DNA of 38,793 bases from Shouchella xiaoxiensis (GCF_016907895.1 NZ_JAFBCV010000022.1:1-38793), one strand, 5' to 3'. Positions 7,521 through 18,055 are shown, counted from the first letter of the stretch. Numbers and translations: made by a program. The notes: a model not told the origin generated them from the sequence alone.

Positions 7521-9446
7521 TTACATTTGCAAGTCTTCCCATTCTTCCATTCGTTCATCAATCAACTGATTGTTTGCGTTAATTTGTGCTTGTATTTCTT
7601 GTGCTTTTTCATGATCCGTATAGATTTCAGGAATGATTAGTTGTTCTTCTAAATGTTTATTTTTGTTTTCTAGTTGGTCAAGTTCTTCCTCAATAGCCAA
7701 AATTCTACGCTCTTTTTGACGTTCAACTCGCTTGGCTTCTTTCTCTTGCTGAAAACTAACTTTATCTGACTGGGATGTTGCCAGATTTGGTTGAGAACTT
7801 TCTTTTTCAGTAGCTAACAAAGCTCTTTCCGCGGTTTCCTGCTTTTTTTCAATGTAATACGTATAGTCACCTAAGTAAGTAGTTGCGTGGCCCGATTCAA
7901 GCTCAATAATTCGTGATGCAATCCTGTCAATAAAATAACGATCATGTGAAACAAAGAGAATCGTACCGGGATAATCAATTAATGCGGTTTCGAGAATTTC
8001 TTTGGCGTCTAGATCAAGGTGGTTCGTAGGTTCATCAAGGATGAGCACGTTCGCTTGCTGCATCATTAGCTTAGACAAAGCGACTCGAGCTTTCTCACCG
8101 CCACTCAATGAAGAGACGGTTTTTAAAACATCATCTCCACTGAAAAGAAATTGTCCAAGTAACCCACGAATGTCTTTCTCAAGAGTCGCTGGAAATTCAT
8201 CCCACACTTCATGCAATACCGTTTTGTTGCTTGTCAGCTTTGCTTGTTCTTGATCATAATAACCAATTGTGACGTTGCTCCCGTAATGAATGACACCTTC
8301 ATGGGAATTTAGTTGCTTTGTTAAAGTTTTTAAGAGTGTTGATTTGCCCGCCCCATTTTCGCCAATTAAACCGACCGATTCCCCACGTGTTAAGGAGAGA
8401 TTTAACCCGCTAAAAACGGGAAGAGAGTCATAGCCAGCAGCAAGGTTACGGACTTGTAAAACATCATGACCTGTTTGTCTTCCGATTGTGAAAGAGAAGG
8501 TAGCTGATTTCTCTCCAGAATCAGGACGATCGAGCTTCTCCATCTTTTCAAGTTGTTTTCTGCGACTCTGGGCTCGTTTTGTTGTTGAAGCGCGAACAAG
8601 GTTTTTTGCGATAAACGTTTCTAGTTTATCGATCTCCACTTGTTGTTTCTCATATAGTTTTAAGTCTTGTTCGTAGCGCTTCGCTTTTTCATCTAAATAA
8701 TGACTGTAGTTCCCGCGGTAGCTCGTCGTTTTTGTCCGCGATAATTCAACGACTTTTGTTGCAAGCTTGTCTAAGAAATAGCGATCATGAGACACAATTA
8801 AAATCGCGCCAGGATAGCCAGATAAATAGTGTTCGAGCCACGTTAACGTTTCCATATCAAGATGGTTGGTTGGCTCATCCAAAACAAGTAAATCTGGTTT
8901 AGATAGTAGCAGCTTTGCTAATGCTAATCGCGTTTTTTGTCCGCCAGAAAGGGTATGAATACGCGTGCTATAATCAAATTGCTGGAAATGAAGTCCGGCA
9001 AGTACGCTTCGTATGTCTGCTTCATACTGATAGCCTCCATGATCTTTAAAATCAGTTTGAAGCTGATCATATTCGTTCAAAAGTTTTTCATAGTCGGTAG
9101 AATGTAACGCACTTGCTTGTGTCATCTGTTCTTCAAGCTTTCGTAATGTTTTTTCCATTTTTAGAAGGGAATCAAATACGGTTAACATCTCATCCCAAAT
9201 GCTTTTCTCCGATTGTAACCCCGTATGTTGGGCTAAATAGCCTACTTCCACATGTTTAGGAATGATAATTTGACCACTGTCTAAACTTAATTCGTTCACG
9301 ATCATTTTAAGTAATGTTGACTTGCCTGCTCCGTTTCGTCCGACAAGTGCAACTCTATCACTGGATTGAACCTCTAATTTAATATTTTCCAGTATAGATT
9401 CCGCACCAAACGCTTTAGAAACGTTCACACATTGTAGTACAATCAT
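7521..9446 (-). CDS. ABC-F family ATP-binding protein (YdiF-like)
   Basis: A 641-aa soluble ABC-F protein with two ABC domains and no membrane segments. The first half has Walker A GRNGAGKST (36-44), signature LSGGQKTRLALAK and Walker B LLVLDEPTNHLD. The second half repeats these as GENGAGKST, LSGGEKARVALSK and VLILDEPTNHLD. Between them lies the charged P-site tRNA interaction linker rich in Arg/Lys (ASTTKRAQSRRKQLEKMEKL). A C-terminal coiled-coil tail (about 565-641) is rich in Glu/Lys. Such proteins bind the ribosomal E site and relieve stalled translation. Position next to tsaD matches the ydiF location in B. subtilis. The gene is transcribed towards tsaD from its own upstream region. Confidence 0.93.
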   Translation of the reverse strand: MIVLQCVNVSKAFGAESILENIKLEVQSSDRVALVGRNGAGKSTLLKMIVNELSLDSGQIIIPKHVEVGYLAQHTGLQSEKSIWDEMLTVFDSLLKMEKTLRKLEEQMTQASALHSTDYEKLLNEYDQLQTDFKDHGGYQYEADIRSVLAGLHFQQFDYSTRIHTLSGGQKTRLALAKLLLSKPDLLVLDEPTNHLDMETLTWLEHYLSGYPGAILIVSHDRYFLDKLATKVVELSRTKTTSYRGNYSHYLDEKAKRYEQDLKLYEKQQVEIDKLETFIAKNLVRASTTKRAQSRRKQLEKMEKLDRPDSGEKSATFSFTIGRQTGHDVLQVRNLAAGYDSLPVFSGLNLSLTRGESVGLIGENGAGKSTLLKTLTKQLNSHEGVIHYGSNVTIGYYDQEQAKLTSNKTVLHEVWDEFPATLEKDIRGLLGQFLFSGDDVLKTVSSLSGGEKARVALSKLMMQQANVLILDEPTNHLDLDAKEILETALIDYPGTILFVSHDRYFIDRIASRIIELESGHATTYLGDYTYYIEKKQETAERALLATEKESSQPNLATSQSDKVSFQQEKEAKRVERQKERRILAIEEELDQLENKNKHLEEQLIIPEIYTDHEKAQEIQAQINANNQLIDERMEEWEDLQM

Positions 9447-9575
9447 AAAAAGTCAATCCTTATCCGTATAATTTAGTCTCTATTTTTAGTTTACATCAAA
9501 TTTCAAAAAACAAAAAGGAATCATCACATGACAGCTCTTTCATTTTAACTAAAATGGTGTACAATAGAGAAGAAT

Positions 9576-9595
9576 CATGTTGTGAGGACAACGTG
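9576..9595 (+). repeat. Inverted repeat in the rex leader
   Basis: CATGTTGT (9576-9583) and ACAACGTG (9588-9595) form an 8-bp near-perfect dyad with a 4-nt GAGG centre, 20 nt before the rex start. TACAAT at 9560-9565 could be a -10 box, though its -35 (TTTCAT) is poor. The dyad contains TTGTGA but is not a full Rex operator. It may be an operator or a leader hairpin. Confidence 0.4.
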
Positions 9596-9615
9596 ATGCT
9601 CAGAAAGGGGCGGAC

Positions 9616-10251
9616 ATGAAATCAGAACAACTAAAGATTCCACAAGCAACAGCCAAACGCTTGCCGCTTTATTATCGGTTTCTAGAGAATTTACACGCAT
9701 CAGGAAAGCAACGCGTATCCTCTACAGAGCTAAGTCAAGCTGTTAAAGTTGATTCAGCTACGATTCGCAGAGATTTTTCCTATTTTGGAGCTTTAGGAAA
9801 GAAGGGATATGGGTACAATGTGCAGTATCTGCTTTCTTTTTTTAGAGAAACGCTAGATCAAGATGAGCGAACAAATGTTATACTTGTTGGCGTTGGAAAT
9901 TTAGGGACTGCATTATTGCAATATAATTTCTCGAAAAGTAATAATACGGTGATTACCCATGCCTTTGATGTTGACGATATCAAAGTAGGATCAAAAGTAG
10001 GAGATGTACCAGTTTATCATTGGGACGAGCTACAAACCGTTGGTCTAAAAAGTGCATCAATAGCGGTCTTAACTGTACCTGCTTCACAAGCACAAAAAAG
10101 TGCTGAAAAGTTAGTTGAAGCAGGAATTAATGGCATACTTAATTTCACACCCGTACGATTATCAGTTCCAGAACATATAAGGGTTCACCATATTGACCTG
10201 GCAATAGAATTACAAGCGCTTGTTTACTTTTTAAAACATTATCCACTTTAA
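9616..10251 (+). CDS. rex: Redox-sensing transcriptional repressor Rex
   Basis: A 211-aa repressor that binds DNA when NAD+/NADH is high and lets go when NADH accumulates. In Bacillaceae it controls fermentative and respiratory genes such as ldh and cyd. The N-terminal winged helix (about 1-80) includes [14 protein letters not shown]. The Rossmann domain has GVGNLGTAL (about 92-100) for NADH. The C-terminal swapped helix ends [11 protein letters not shown]. The ATG has GAAAGGGGCGG upstream. It is followed after 12 nt by tatA. Confidence 0.96.
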   Translation: MKSEQLKIPQATAKRLPLYYRFLENLHASGKQRVSSTELSQAVKVDSATIRRDFSYFGALGKKGYGYNVQYLLSFFRETLDQDERTNVILVGVGNLGTALLQYNFSKSNNTVITHAFDVDDIKVGSKVGDVPVYHWDELQTVGLKSASIAVLTVPASQAQKSAEKLVEAGINGILNFTPVRLSVPEHIRVHHIDLAIELQALVYFLKHYPL

Positions 10252-10263
10252 GGAGGAAGTAAG

Positions 10264-10455
10264 ATGTTACCACTATCAGGAGGAAGTATTATTATCATTG
10301 CCCTTGTGGCACTGCTTATATTTGGTCCGAAAAAACTACCAGAGCTTGGTAAAGCAGCGGGTAGCACGTTGCGTGAATTTAAAAATGCCACTAAAGGATT
10401 AGCGGATGACGATGATGACAACAAATCAACAAACGTCCAAAAAGAAAAAGCGTAA
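10264..10455 (+). CDS. tatA: Sec-independent protein translocase subunit TatA
   Basis: A 63-aa TatA/TatE-type subunit that forms the pore of the twin-arginine pathway, which exports folded proteins. One short N-terminal transmembrane helix (about 7-20) is followed by the [10 protein letters not shown] hinge (20-29), an amphipathic helix and an acidic tail with five consecutive Asp. AAGGAGG precedes the ATG. The adjacent tatC and the lack of a tatB make this the minimal two-component TatAC system of Gram-positive bacteria, probably the TatAy-TatCy type by location. Confidence 0.95.
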   Translation: MLPLSGGSIIIIALVALLIFGPKKLPELGKAAGSTLREFKNATKGLADDDDDNKSTNVQKEKA

Positions 10456-11215
10456 TAAGCGAGACAGACCACTAGAAGATATGTCTTTAATGGATCATGC
10501 TGAAGAATTAAGGCGCAGGATTTTTGTGGTCCTCGCCTTTTTTATTGCTGCTTTAATTGGCGGTTTCTTTTTAGCTGTTCCAGTTATATCTTTTTTACAA
10601 CAAGCGCCACAGGCAGTAGATATGCCTTTTCATGCTTTTCGATTAACCGACCCTTTGCGGGTATATGTGAATTTTGCTATGATTATGGCCCTCATTTTAA
10701 TCATTCCGGTCATTTTATATCAATTGTGGTCTTTTATCTCACCTGGTTTAAAAGAAAATGAACAAAAAGCGACGCTTGCTTATATACCTATTTCCTTCTT
10801 ATTGCTACTTGCGGGAATTTCTTTTTCTTATTTCATCTTAATTCCATTTGTCATGAGCTTTATGAGTGACATGGCTACTCGTTTAGAAATAAGTGAGATG
10901 TATGGAATTAATGAGTATTTTTCATTTTTGTTCCAGTTAACGATACCGTTTGGTTTCCTGTTTCAACTACCTGTGATTGTGATGTTTTTGACTAGGTTAG
11001 GTATTGTAACGCCAGCGTTTTTAAGTAAAATTAGAAAGTATGCCTATTTTGTTCTTTTAATTATTGCAGGCCTAATTACACCGCCTGAATTAATGTCGCA
11101 TTTACTTGTGACGTTTCCAATGCTTATTTTATATGAAATTAGCATTGCAATTTCTCGAGCGACATACCGAAAATATAATAAAACAACGCTAGAAAAAGAG
11201 AATAAAGAAGGCTAA
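10406..11215 (+). CDS. tatC: Sec-independent protein translocase subunit TatC
   Basis: A 269-aa TatC, the twin-arginine signal-peptide receptor with six transmembrane helices. The [13 protein letters not shown] segment (from residue 26) is the conserved N-terminal cytoplasmic motif, and [17 protein letters not shown] near the C-terminus is also typical. The annotated ATG at 10406 lies inside tatA (50-nt overlap) and would add a Lys/Arg-rich extension of 25 residues. The ATG at 10481, giving MSLMDH, is a possible alternative start without a good ribosome-binding site. A terminator follows directly. Confidence 0.95.
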   Translation: MTMMTTNQQTSKKKKRNKRDRPLEDMSLMDHAEELRRRIFVVLAFFIAALIGGFFLAVPVISFLQQAPQAVDMPFHAFRLTDPLRVYVNFAMIMALILIIPVILYQLWSFISPGLKENEQKATLAYIPISFLLLLAGISFSYFILIPFVMSFMSDMATRLEISEMYGINEYFSFLFQLTIPFGFLFQLPVIVMFLTRLGIVTPAFLSKIRKYAYFVLLIIAGLITPPELMSHLLVTFPMLILYEISIAISRATYRKYNKTTLEKENKEG

Positions 11216-11249
11216 ACGACAAAAACGGATCGCGTTTTTGTCGTTTTTT
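11215..11249 (+). terminator. Terminator after tatC
   Basis: AACGACAAAAACG (11215-11227) pairs with CGTTTTTGTCGTT (11233-11245) around GATCG and is followed by a T-run. Confidence 0.9.
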
Positions 11250-11307
11250 GTTTAACTTTGTTAAGAGGAGGGTATTAACTCTCATACACTTAAAGGAGGG
11301 GTTTAAT

Positions 11308-11958
11308 CTGGGGGAATTTTTAGAATTTGTGCAAATTAATTCAACATCGATGTTTAACTCAACGATGGAGCACATTATGCTAGTCGGAATAGCCATTGTT
11401 ATTGCAATCGTAATTGGAGTAAGTGTAGGAATTTATTTAACTACGAATGACAAATTAGCCGAAACGGTATTAGCGGCTGCCTCGATTTTATTGACGGTAC
11501 CTAGTTTAGCGCTTTTTGGAATTATGATTCCTTTCTTTTCTATTATTGGTCAAGGAATTGGATTTGTTCCTGCCTTAACGGCGCTTGTCCTCTACTCACA
11601 GCTACCAATTATTCGTAATACGTACACCGGAATTAAAAATGTTGATCCCAATGTGATCGATGCAGCCAACGGTTTAGGTATGAAAAAAATGCAAAGGTTG
11701 ATCAAAGTGGAATTACCAAATGGATTACCTGTTATTATGGCTGGTATTCGAACCGCAGTTGTATTGAATATTGGAATCGGCGTTATTGCAGCATTTATTG
11801 GTGCTGGTGGCTTAGGTTCACTTATTGTTCAAGGAATATCAAGAGGCGACATGTACTCAATTATTGCTGGAGCTGTGCTAGTTTCTCTGCTTGCAATTAT
11901 TGCTGATACAGTGTTGCTATTTATTCAGAAATGGCTTACGCCTAAAGGTCTTGCTTAA
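11308..11958 (+). CDS. Osmoprotectant ABC transporter permease (OpuCB-like), possible CTG start
   Basis: An integral membrane permease (about 216 aa, five to six helices) of the glycine betaine/carnitine/choline class. The EAA-type loop reads DAANGLGMKKMQRLIKVELPNGLPVI, ending in AGIRTAVV. The C-terminus WLTPKGL matches the second permease of this operon. No ATG lies at a sensible place. The reading frame starts formally at TTG 11248 inside the tatC terminator. The perfect AAAGGAGGGG at 11293-11302 points instead to a CTG at 11308 about 6 nt downstream; a GTG at 11329 is another option. First gene of a permease-ATPase-permease-lipoprotein operon; only about 60 nt separate it from the tatC terminator. 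Confidence 0.85.
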   Translation: MGEFLEFVQINSTSMFNSTMEHIMLVGIAIVIAIVIGVSVGIYLTTNDKLAETVLAAASILLTVPSLALFGIMIPFFSIIGQGIGFVPALTALVLYSQLPIIRNTYTGIKNVDPNVIDAANGLGMKKMQRLIKVELPNGLPVIMAGIRTAVVLNIGIGVIAAFIGAGGLGSLIVQGISRGDMYSIIAGAVLVSLLAIIADTVLLFIQKWLTPKGLA

Positions 11959-11979
11959 TACTTAAAAAGAGGTGGATTC

Positions 11980-12981
11980 ATGATTACATTTAAAAACGTA
12001 ACGAAATCGTATAATGGTGATCATAAAGCAGTAAATAACGTGTCATTTGAAGTGAATGATGGTGAAATCGTTATCTTCTTAGGGCCTTCTGGTTGTGGAA
12101 AGACGACTTTATTACGGATGGTTAATAAGCTTGTTCCGCTGACTGATGGAGATATTCAAATTGACGGTGAGAATATTTCTGAGCTTAATAATATCGAACT
12201 TAGAAGAAAAATTGGCTATGTTATTCAAAGTAATGGTCTCTTTCCGAATATGAATATAGAAGACAACGTCATGGTAGTTCCCGATTTACTTAAGTGGAGC
12301 AATAAGAAGAAAAAGGAACGCTACACGGAGCTTATGAACTTAGTAGGGCTTGATCCAAAAGAGTTTAGAAAGCGCTACCCAAATGAACTTTCTGGTGGGC
12401 AACAACAGCGTGTTGGAGTTGCTAGAGCGTTGGCTGCAGATCCGCCACTTATGCTAATGGACGAGCCATTTGGAGCGTTAGATCCGTTAATTCGTGAGCA
12501 TATTCAAGATGAATTTTTAGAAATTCAAAGAAAAGTAAAAAAAACCATATTATTCGTTAGTCATGATATTGATGAAGCGATTCGCATGGCTGACAAGATT
12601 GTATTAATGCGTGAAGGGGAGATCATGCAATACGGTACACCGTCAGAAATTTTAATGAAACCGAATAGTTCCTACGTTGCTGATTTTATTGGGAAAGATC
12701 GAGCGATTAAAATGTTAAGCTTGCATACCGTAGAAGAACTCGAAAAAGAAATTGGTTTAATAGCGTGTAATGAAGAAATTGCTGATTCTAAACAAATTGC
12801 CTTGCATTCGGATTTGAAGAATACATTGTCTATACTTTTGAATCAAGAAGCGGAGCAGGTTTGTATTTACGATGACAATAACACAGTAAGAGGGGCCATT
12901 ACGATTGATTTAGTACAACAATATTTACACTTTAAGCTAGGTAAACAGAAGAACGGAACAGAAGAGGTGGTAGCCAATTGA
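11980..12981 (+). CDS. Osmoprotectant ABC transporter ATP-binding protein (OpuCA-like)
   Basis: A 333-aa ATPase of the quaternary-amine importer family that energises uptake of compatible solutes at high osmolarity. Walker A GPSGCGKTTLLRM starts near residue 36, the signature is LSGGQQQRVGVARAL, Walker B LMLMDEPFGALDP, and the switch FVSHDIDEA. The part after about residue 240 is a regulatory tail where related proteins carry CBS domains; here it is short and I can make out at most one degenerate CBS-like unit (CIYDDNNTVRGAITIDLVQQYL). Start ATG with AGAGGTGG upstream. The stop overlaps the next gene. Confidence 0.93.
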   Translation: MITFKNVTKSYNGDHKAVNNVSFEVNDGEIVIFLGPSGCGKTTLLRMVNKLVPLTDGDIQIDGENISELNNIELRRKIGYVIQSNGLFPNMNIEDNVMVVPDLLKWSNKKKKERYTELMNLVGLDPKEFRKRYPNELSGGQQQRVGVARALAADPPLMLMDEPFGALDPLIREHIQDEFLEIQRKVKKTILFVSHDIDEAIRMADKIVLMREGEIMQYGTPSEILMKPNSSYVADFIGKDRAIKMLSLHTVEELEKEIGLIACNEEIADSKQIALHSDLKNTLSILLNQEAEQVCIYDDNNTVRGAITIDLVQQYLHFKLGKQKNGTEEVVAN

Positions 12982-13742
12982 GCAGTAAAACGATCGTCAC
13001 ATATGTAGTTCGTTTTATTTTATTTGCCATCGTCGCTGCGTTTGTGTATTGGACAGCGTCTCAAGGCCTTTATGTTCACATATTTGAATCAGCTGGAGAG
13101 TTTTGGAGATTGCTTGGGGAGCATGTTGCACTTGTTCTCGTCTCATCATTCTTAGCGGTTGTTGTTGCTTTGCCACTTGCTGTATTTGTAACTAGACCGA
13201 AATTTCGTAAAGCAGAATGGATTACGTCAAATGTCGCCAACTTGGCGCAAACGATTCCAAGTTTAGCTGTTGTCGCTTTAATGATTGGTATTCTTGGAAT
13301 TGGCTTTGTTCCAGCAGTTTTTGCACTATTTATTTATTCAGTTCTTCCAATCTTTCGCAATGCTGTTGCTGGGTTTAGTTCAGTTAGCCCCAGTTTAATC
13401 GATGCCGGTAAAGGAATGGGCATGAAGCCAATAGAAGTGTTCTTTAAAGTTGAAGTTCCTAATGCAGCATACGCCATTATAGGAGGTCTACGTACAGCCA
13501 TTGTACTGAATGTAGGGACAGCTGCTTTTGCCTATTTTATAGGCGGAGGTGGTCTTGGTCTATGGATTTTTACTGGGATTGAGCTTTATGACAACTCCTA
13601 CTTGATTTCAGGTGCTGTGCCCGTTACGCTCTTAGCCATCTTTTTTGATTACCTTTTAAGAGGCGTCGAATATTGGTTAACGCCAAAAGGAATGAGGGCT
13701 AAAAAGAAAAAAGCGAAAGCAAAAACCGCTGCTGTAGCGTAA
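12978..13742 (+). CDS. Osmoprotectant ABC transporter permease (OpuCD-like)
   Basis: A 254-aa second permease of the importer. It has an N-terminal helix, then the same core as the first permease: TIPSLAVVALMIG, DAGKGMGMKPIEVFFKVEVPNA (the ATPase-coupling loop) and GGLRTAIVLNVG. It ends in WLTPKGM plus a lysine-rich tail (AKKKKAKAKT). The start is TTG at 12978, overlapping the ATPase stop (TTGA), with AGAGGTGG 8 nt upstream. The two permeases are paralogues and probably form a heterodimer. Confidence 0.92.
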   Translation: MSSKTIVTYVVRFILFAIVAAFVYWTASQGLYVHIFESAGEFWRLLGEHVALVLVSSFLAVVVALPLAVFVTRPKFRKAEWITSNVANLAQTIPSLAVVALMIGILGIGFVPAVFALFIYSVLPIFRNAVAGFSSVSPSLIDAGKGMGMKPIEVFFKVEVPNAAYAIIGGLRTAIVLNVGTAAFAYFIGGGGLGLWIFTGIELYDNSYLISGAVPVTLLAIFFDYLLRGVEYWLTPKGMRAKKKKAKAKTAAVA

Positions 13743-13755
13743 GGGGGACTAAAAT

Positions 13756-14670
13756 ATGAAGAAATCAACAAAATGGCTGACAGGATCAGTAGCTTTTGTA
13801 TCATTGTCATTAAGTGGTTGCGGCTATCTTGGATTTGGTGACAGTATTACAATTGGCGCTAAATCGTTTACTGAACAATATATCTTGTCAGAGATGACTT
13901 ATTTTATTCTCGAAGATGCGGGGTATCAAGTCAGGCAAGTTGAAAATCTAGGCAGTAATGTTTTACGCTCTGCCCTTGAAAATGGCCAAGTTGATATTAC
14001 TTGGGAATATACGGGTACAGCAATTGCAACCTATTTAAATATGGACCCAATTACAGACCCAGATGAAGCCTATTCCACATTACAAGAAGTAGATCCTGAG
14101 AATGGATTGCACTGGATGAATGTATCTGAAGTGAACAACACGTACGCTTTAATTATGAATCGAGCGGAAGCAGAAGATCTTGGAATTTCATCATTATCTG
14201 ATCTTGCTACTTACGTGAACGATAACCCTGGTGAGTTAAATATGGGAACAGATGCAGCATTTGCTAATCGTGCAGACGGGTTACCAGGCTTAGAGCAAAC
14301 GTACGGATTTGAGTTTGGCAGTGGGAATGTAGATTATATGGATGCAGGATTGTTATATGAAGCATTGTATAACGGAGAACTTTCTGTAGCGATGGGGTAT
14401 GAAACGGACGCCCGCATCGATGATTATGATCAGGTCATTTTAGAAGACGATGAAGTTTTCTTTGCTCCTTATAATGCTGCTGTTTCTATTCGGCTTGATG
14501 TATTCGAAGAAAATCCGGAAATTGAAGAATTGCTTCAACCGCTAGCAGACTTGTTAGACAGTGAAATTATGCGTGGACTAAATTATGAAGTAGATATTGA
14601 ACGTCAAAGCGTAACATTAGTTGCCTATAATTTTCTTGTTGAAGCAGGTTTAATCGAAGAAGATGAATGA
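13756..14670 (+). CDS. Osmoprotectant-binding lipoprotein (OpuCC-like)
   Basis: A 304-aa extracellular substrate-binding lipoprotein of the OpuAC/ProX type. Its lipoprotein signal peptide has the lipobox L-S-G-C with Cys22 as the lipidated residue. The mature part starts with the family segment ITIGAKSFTEQYIL and contains VDITWEYTGTA and several Tyr/Trp residues suited to a cation cage. The protein is strongly acidic (its end reads EAGLIEEDE), common for surface proteins of alkaliphiles or halotolerant species. GGGGA lies upstream of the ATG. The ligand (glycine betaine, carnitine, choline or a related solute) cannot be fixed from sequence. Confidence 0.93.
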   Translation: MKKSTKWLTGSVAFVSLSLSGCGYLGFGDSITIGAKSFTEQYILSEMTYFILEDAGYQVRQVENLGSNVLRSALENGQVDITWEYTGTAIATYLNMDPITDPDEAYSTLQEVDPENGLHWMNVSEVNNTYALIMNRAEAEDLGISSLSDLATYVNDNPGELNMGTDAAFANRADGLPGLEQTYGFEFGSGNVDYMDAGLLYEALYNGELSVAMGYETDARIDDYDQVILEDDEVFFAPYNAAVSIRLDVFEENPEIEELLQPLADLLDSEIMRGLNYEVDIERQSVTLVAYNFLVEAGLIEEDE

Positions 14671-14672
14671 AG

Positions 14673-14709
14673 AAAAGCACTGTCGCATTAATTTGCGACA
14701 GTGCTTTTT
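14673..14709. terminator. Bidirectional terminator
   Basis: AAAAGCACTGTCGCA (14673-14687) pairs perfectly with TGCGACAGTGCTTTT (14694-14708) around TTAATT. It serves the lipoprotein gene on plus and ydiK on minus, whose stop codon it touches. Confidence 0.92.
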
Positions 14710-14887
14710 AATTTGATGAAGTAGGTGGTTTACGGCGGAAGCTTCTCCAACCAAGGAAAAAGTCAAAGGTGGCCATAAAGGCTAATAAAAAGGCGAAAAA
14801 TCCCCAGCCATTCGCTTCAACCTGTTGATAAGTAAGAAAAACGAATAAAAAACCGAGTATGAAATAAAAGAAACCTATCATTTTCAT
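14708..14887 (-). CDS. ydiK: Small membrane protein YdiK-like, 59 aa
   Basis: A 59-aa protein starting MKMIGFFYFILGFLFVF, with two hydrophobic helices (about 4-20 and 28-46) separated by a short polar turn, and a basic tail WRSFRRKPP. Its ATG overlaps the stop of the upstream protease gene (ATGA), so it is the second gene of a two-gene operon. The position beside a ydiL-like gene between tatC and groES is that of ydiK in B. subtilis, and the length and topology fit. The symbol is given from synteny and resemblance recalled from memory. Function unknown. Confidence 0.75.
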   Translation of the reverse strand: MKMIGFFYFILGFLFVFLTYQQVEANGWGFFAFLLAFMATFDFFLGWRSFRRKPPTSSN

Positions 14888-15807
14888 TGTATAATCAGTC
14901 CGATCAGATTGTGAATAAAGCTTGCAGGTTCAACCATTTTCATTATTTCATCATACAGCAAAACCTGAACGATAACGACAAAAGAGTTTAAAGCGATATG
15001 AGAAATAATTGGTACAATAATGCGTTTTGTTTTTACATACAAGAAAGCAAAGGAGAAGCCCATTGCTGCGTAAATCAATAAGTGTTCAAAATCAAAGTGA
15101 ATGACAGCAAATATCAGGGAGCTCACAAGCCCGGCGACGAAAAAATTAGACCGAACATAAAGCCAACCAAAAATCGCCTTTCGAAAAACAAGTTCTTCAA
15201 TAATTGGTCCCAGTATGGCAATAACAAAGATGAATGGTAAGAATTGATTTGCAAACTCAACTAGAACAGCCGTATTATCAGAACCAGCTTCAATTCCAAA
15301 CACATACGTTTCAATTAGACCAGCTACCATTTGCGTTGCAAACACTAAGAAGACACCAACAATTGACCAAGAAACCGTTTCGAGCGTTGTCGTTTTTTCT
15401 CCTGGCAAACCGCCGCCCATTTCTTTATCTTTATAAAGAAGCAATAGGATAACAATCAATCCGATAGAAAATGTGATCAGTGATGATAAGCCTACATTAA
15501 CTCCACTCTCCATATCTATACCAAAAGTTGTATGTAAGAAAAATGAAGAACCAAGTGCTAAGCCAGTTTGCATAATAATATAGGCGAGAACGACTAAAGC
15601 GTAACGAGATGTCATCGTTTGTTTTAGTAGCAGCCGCGACAATAACAGAGCAAGGATAATGGTAACCAAAGAAGCAAGGGCAATATTTGAAACGCTGCCT
15701 AACTCCAAACCGAATAATTGATGCAAGAAGAATGCAGCTGCAAATGCTACTCCTAAATGCATTATAATAAAGAATACCATGCCTAAAATCAGATAAGGTT
15801 TTGTCAC
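14884..15807 (-). CDS. ydiL: CPBP family intramembrane glutamic protease (YdiL-like)
   Basis: A 307-aa polytopic membrane protein. The CPBP (Abi) domain occupies the C-terminal half, with the catalytic EELVFR (Glu204-Glu205, Arg209), FAVIH (His237) and HIALN (His270, Asn274) motifs. Such proteases cut within the membrane; substrates in Bacillaceae are largely unknown. The N-terminal 125 residues look like an internal duplication: about 15-51 (MHLGVAFAAAFFLH...) and about 79-114 (MQTGLALGSSFFLH...) align along their length, adding membrane helices not needed for the protease core. It is translated with ydiK and lies divergent from groES. Confidence 0.88.
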   Translation of the reverse strand: MTKPYLILGMVFFIIMHLGVAFAAAFFLHQLFGLELGSVSNIALASLVTIILALLLSRLLLKQTMTSRYALVVLAYIIMQTGLALGSSFFLHTTFGIDMESGVNVGLSSLITFSIGLIVILLLLYKDKEMGGGLPGEKTTTLETVSWSIVGVFLVFATQMVAGLIETYVFGIEAGSDNTAVLVEFANQFLPFIFVIAILGPIIEELVFRKAIFGWLYVRSNFFVAGLVSSLIFAVIHFDFEHLLIYAAMGFSFAFLYVKTKRIIVPIISHIALNSFVVIVQVLLYDEIMKMVEPASFIHNLIGLIIQ

Positions 15808-15922
15808 AATTGAACTCCTTTACATTTACAATCTAAGTGGCTTCATAATATCATATTATGCTCATTAATTCAGTTTACAGCAATTAAAAGCGCAATCGAC
15901 AAAAAAAGTCAGCTCGTCCCCC

Positions 15923-15951
15923 TTGCAAAATTGAAAGGGAATGATTATGAT
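15923..15951 (+). promoter_or_regulatory. SigA promoter of groES-groEL
   Basis: TTGCAA (15923-15928), a 17-nt spacer, then TATGAT (15946-15951), directly before the CIRCE operator. This puts the transcription start close to the first CIRCE arm. Confidence 0.85.
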
Positions 15952-15961
15952 AGGAGATGTG

Positions 15962-15988
15962 TTAGCACTCATTTAAGTCGAGTGCTAA
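15962..15988 (+). promoter_or_regulatory. CIRCE operator (HrcA binding site)
   Basis: A perfect consensus: TTAGCACTC (15962-15970), a 9-nt spacer, GAGTGCTAA (15980-15988). HrcA bound here represses groESL until heat or misfolded protein occupies GroEL. hrcA itself is not in the window. Confidence 0.98.
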
Positions 15989-16026
15989 TAAAACACTACA
16001 TACGTCTTCAAAGGAGGGTGTTTTCC

Positions 16027-16311
16027 TTGTTAAAACCATTAGGAGATCGCATCATTATTGAGCAAATCCAATTAGAGGAAAAAACAGCGAGCGGGATTGT
16101 ACTTCCTGACTCTGCAAAAGAAAAGCCGCAAGAAGGTAAAGTAGTTGCCGTAGGTACTGGTCGTGTAACAGAAAACGGTGAGAAAGTAGCACTTGAAGTA
16201 AAAGAAGGCGATGCAATCATCTTCTCTAAATATGCAGGTACTGAAGTAAAGTATGAAGGTACGGATTATCTTATTCTTCGCGAAAGCGATGTTCTAGCAA
16301 TAATCGGCTAA
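16027..16311 (+). CDS. groES: Co-chaperonin GroES
   Basis: A 94-aa lid of the GroEL chaperonin. It begins (M)[12 protein letters not shown], has the mobile loop around [21 protein letters not shown], and ends ESDVLAIIG, all standard. The reading frame is open upstream across the CIRCE element, but the start is the TTG at 16027, preceded by AAAGGAGGGTG; this gives the normal family length. It is the first gene of the heat-shock operon, 42 nt before groEL. Confidence 0.97.
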   Translation: MLKPLGDRIIIEQIQLEEKTASGIVLPDSAKEKPQEGKVVAVGTGRVTENGEKVALEVKEGDAIIFSKYAGTEVKYEGTDYLILRESDVLAIIG

Positions 16312-17994
<1,683 letters not shown>

Positions 17995-18015
17995 GTCATC
18001 ATCCCCGTTTACACC

Positions 18016-18055
18016 AAAGCGCGTCCTCTCGTAAGAGAGGACGCGCTTTTTCTTT
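18016..18055 (+). terminator. Terminator of groESL
   Basis: AAAGCGCGTCCTCTC (18016-18030) pairs perfectly with GAGAGGACGCGCTTT (18035-18049) around GTAA, followed by a T-rich tail. Confidence 0.95.

Noticed and set aside
9579-9596. TTGTGA...ACGTGA before rex as a Rex operator
   Set aside because: The second half does not match the TCACAA arm of the Rex consensus; only the general dyad is kept as an observation.
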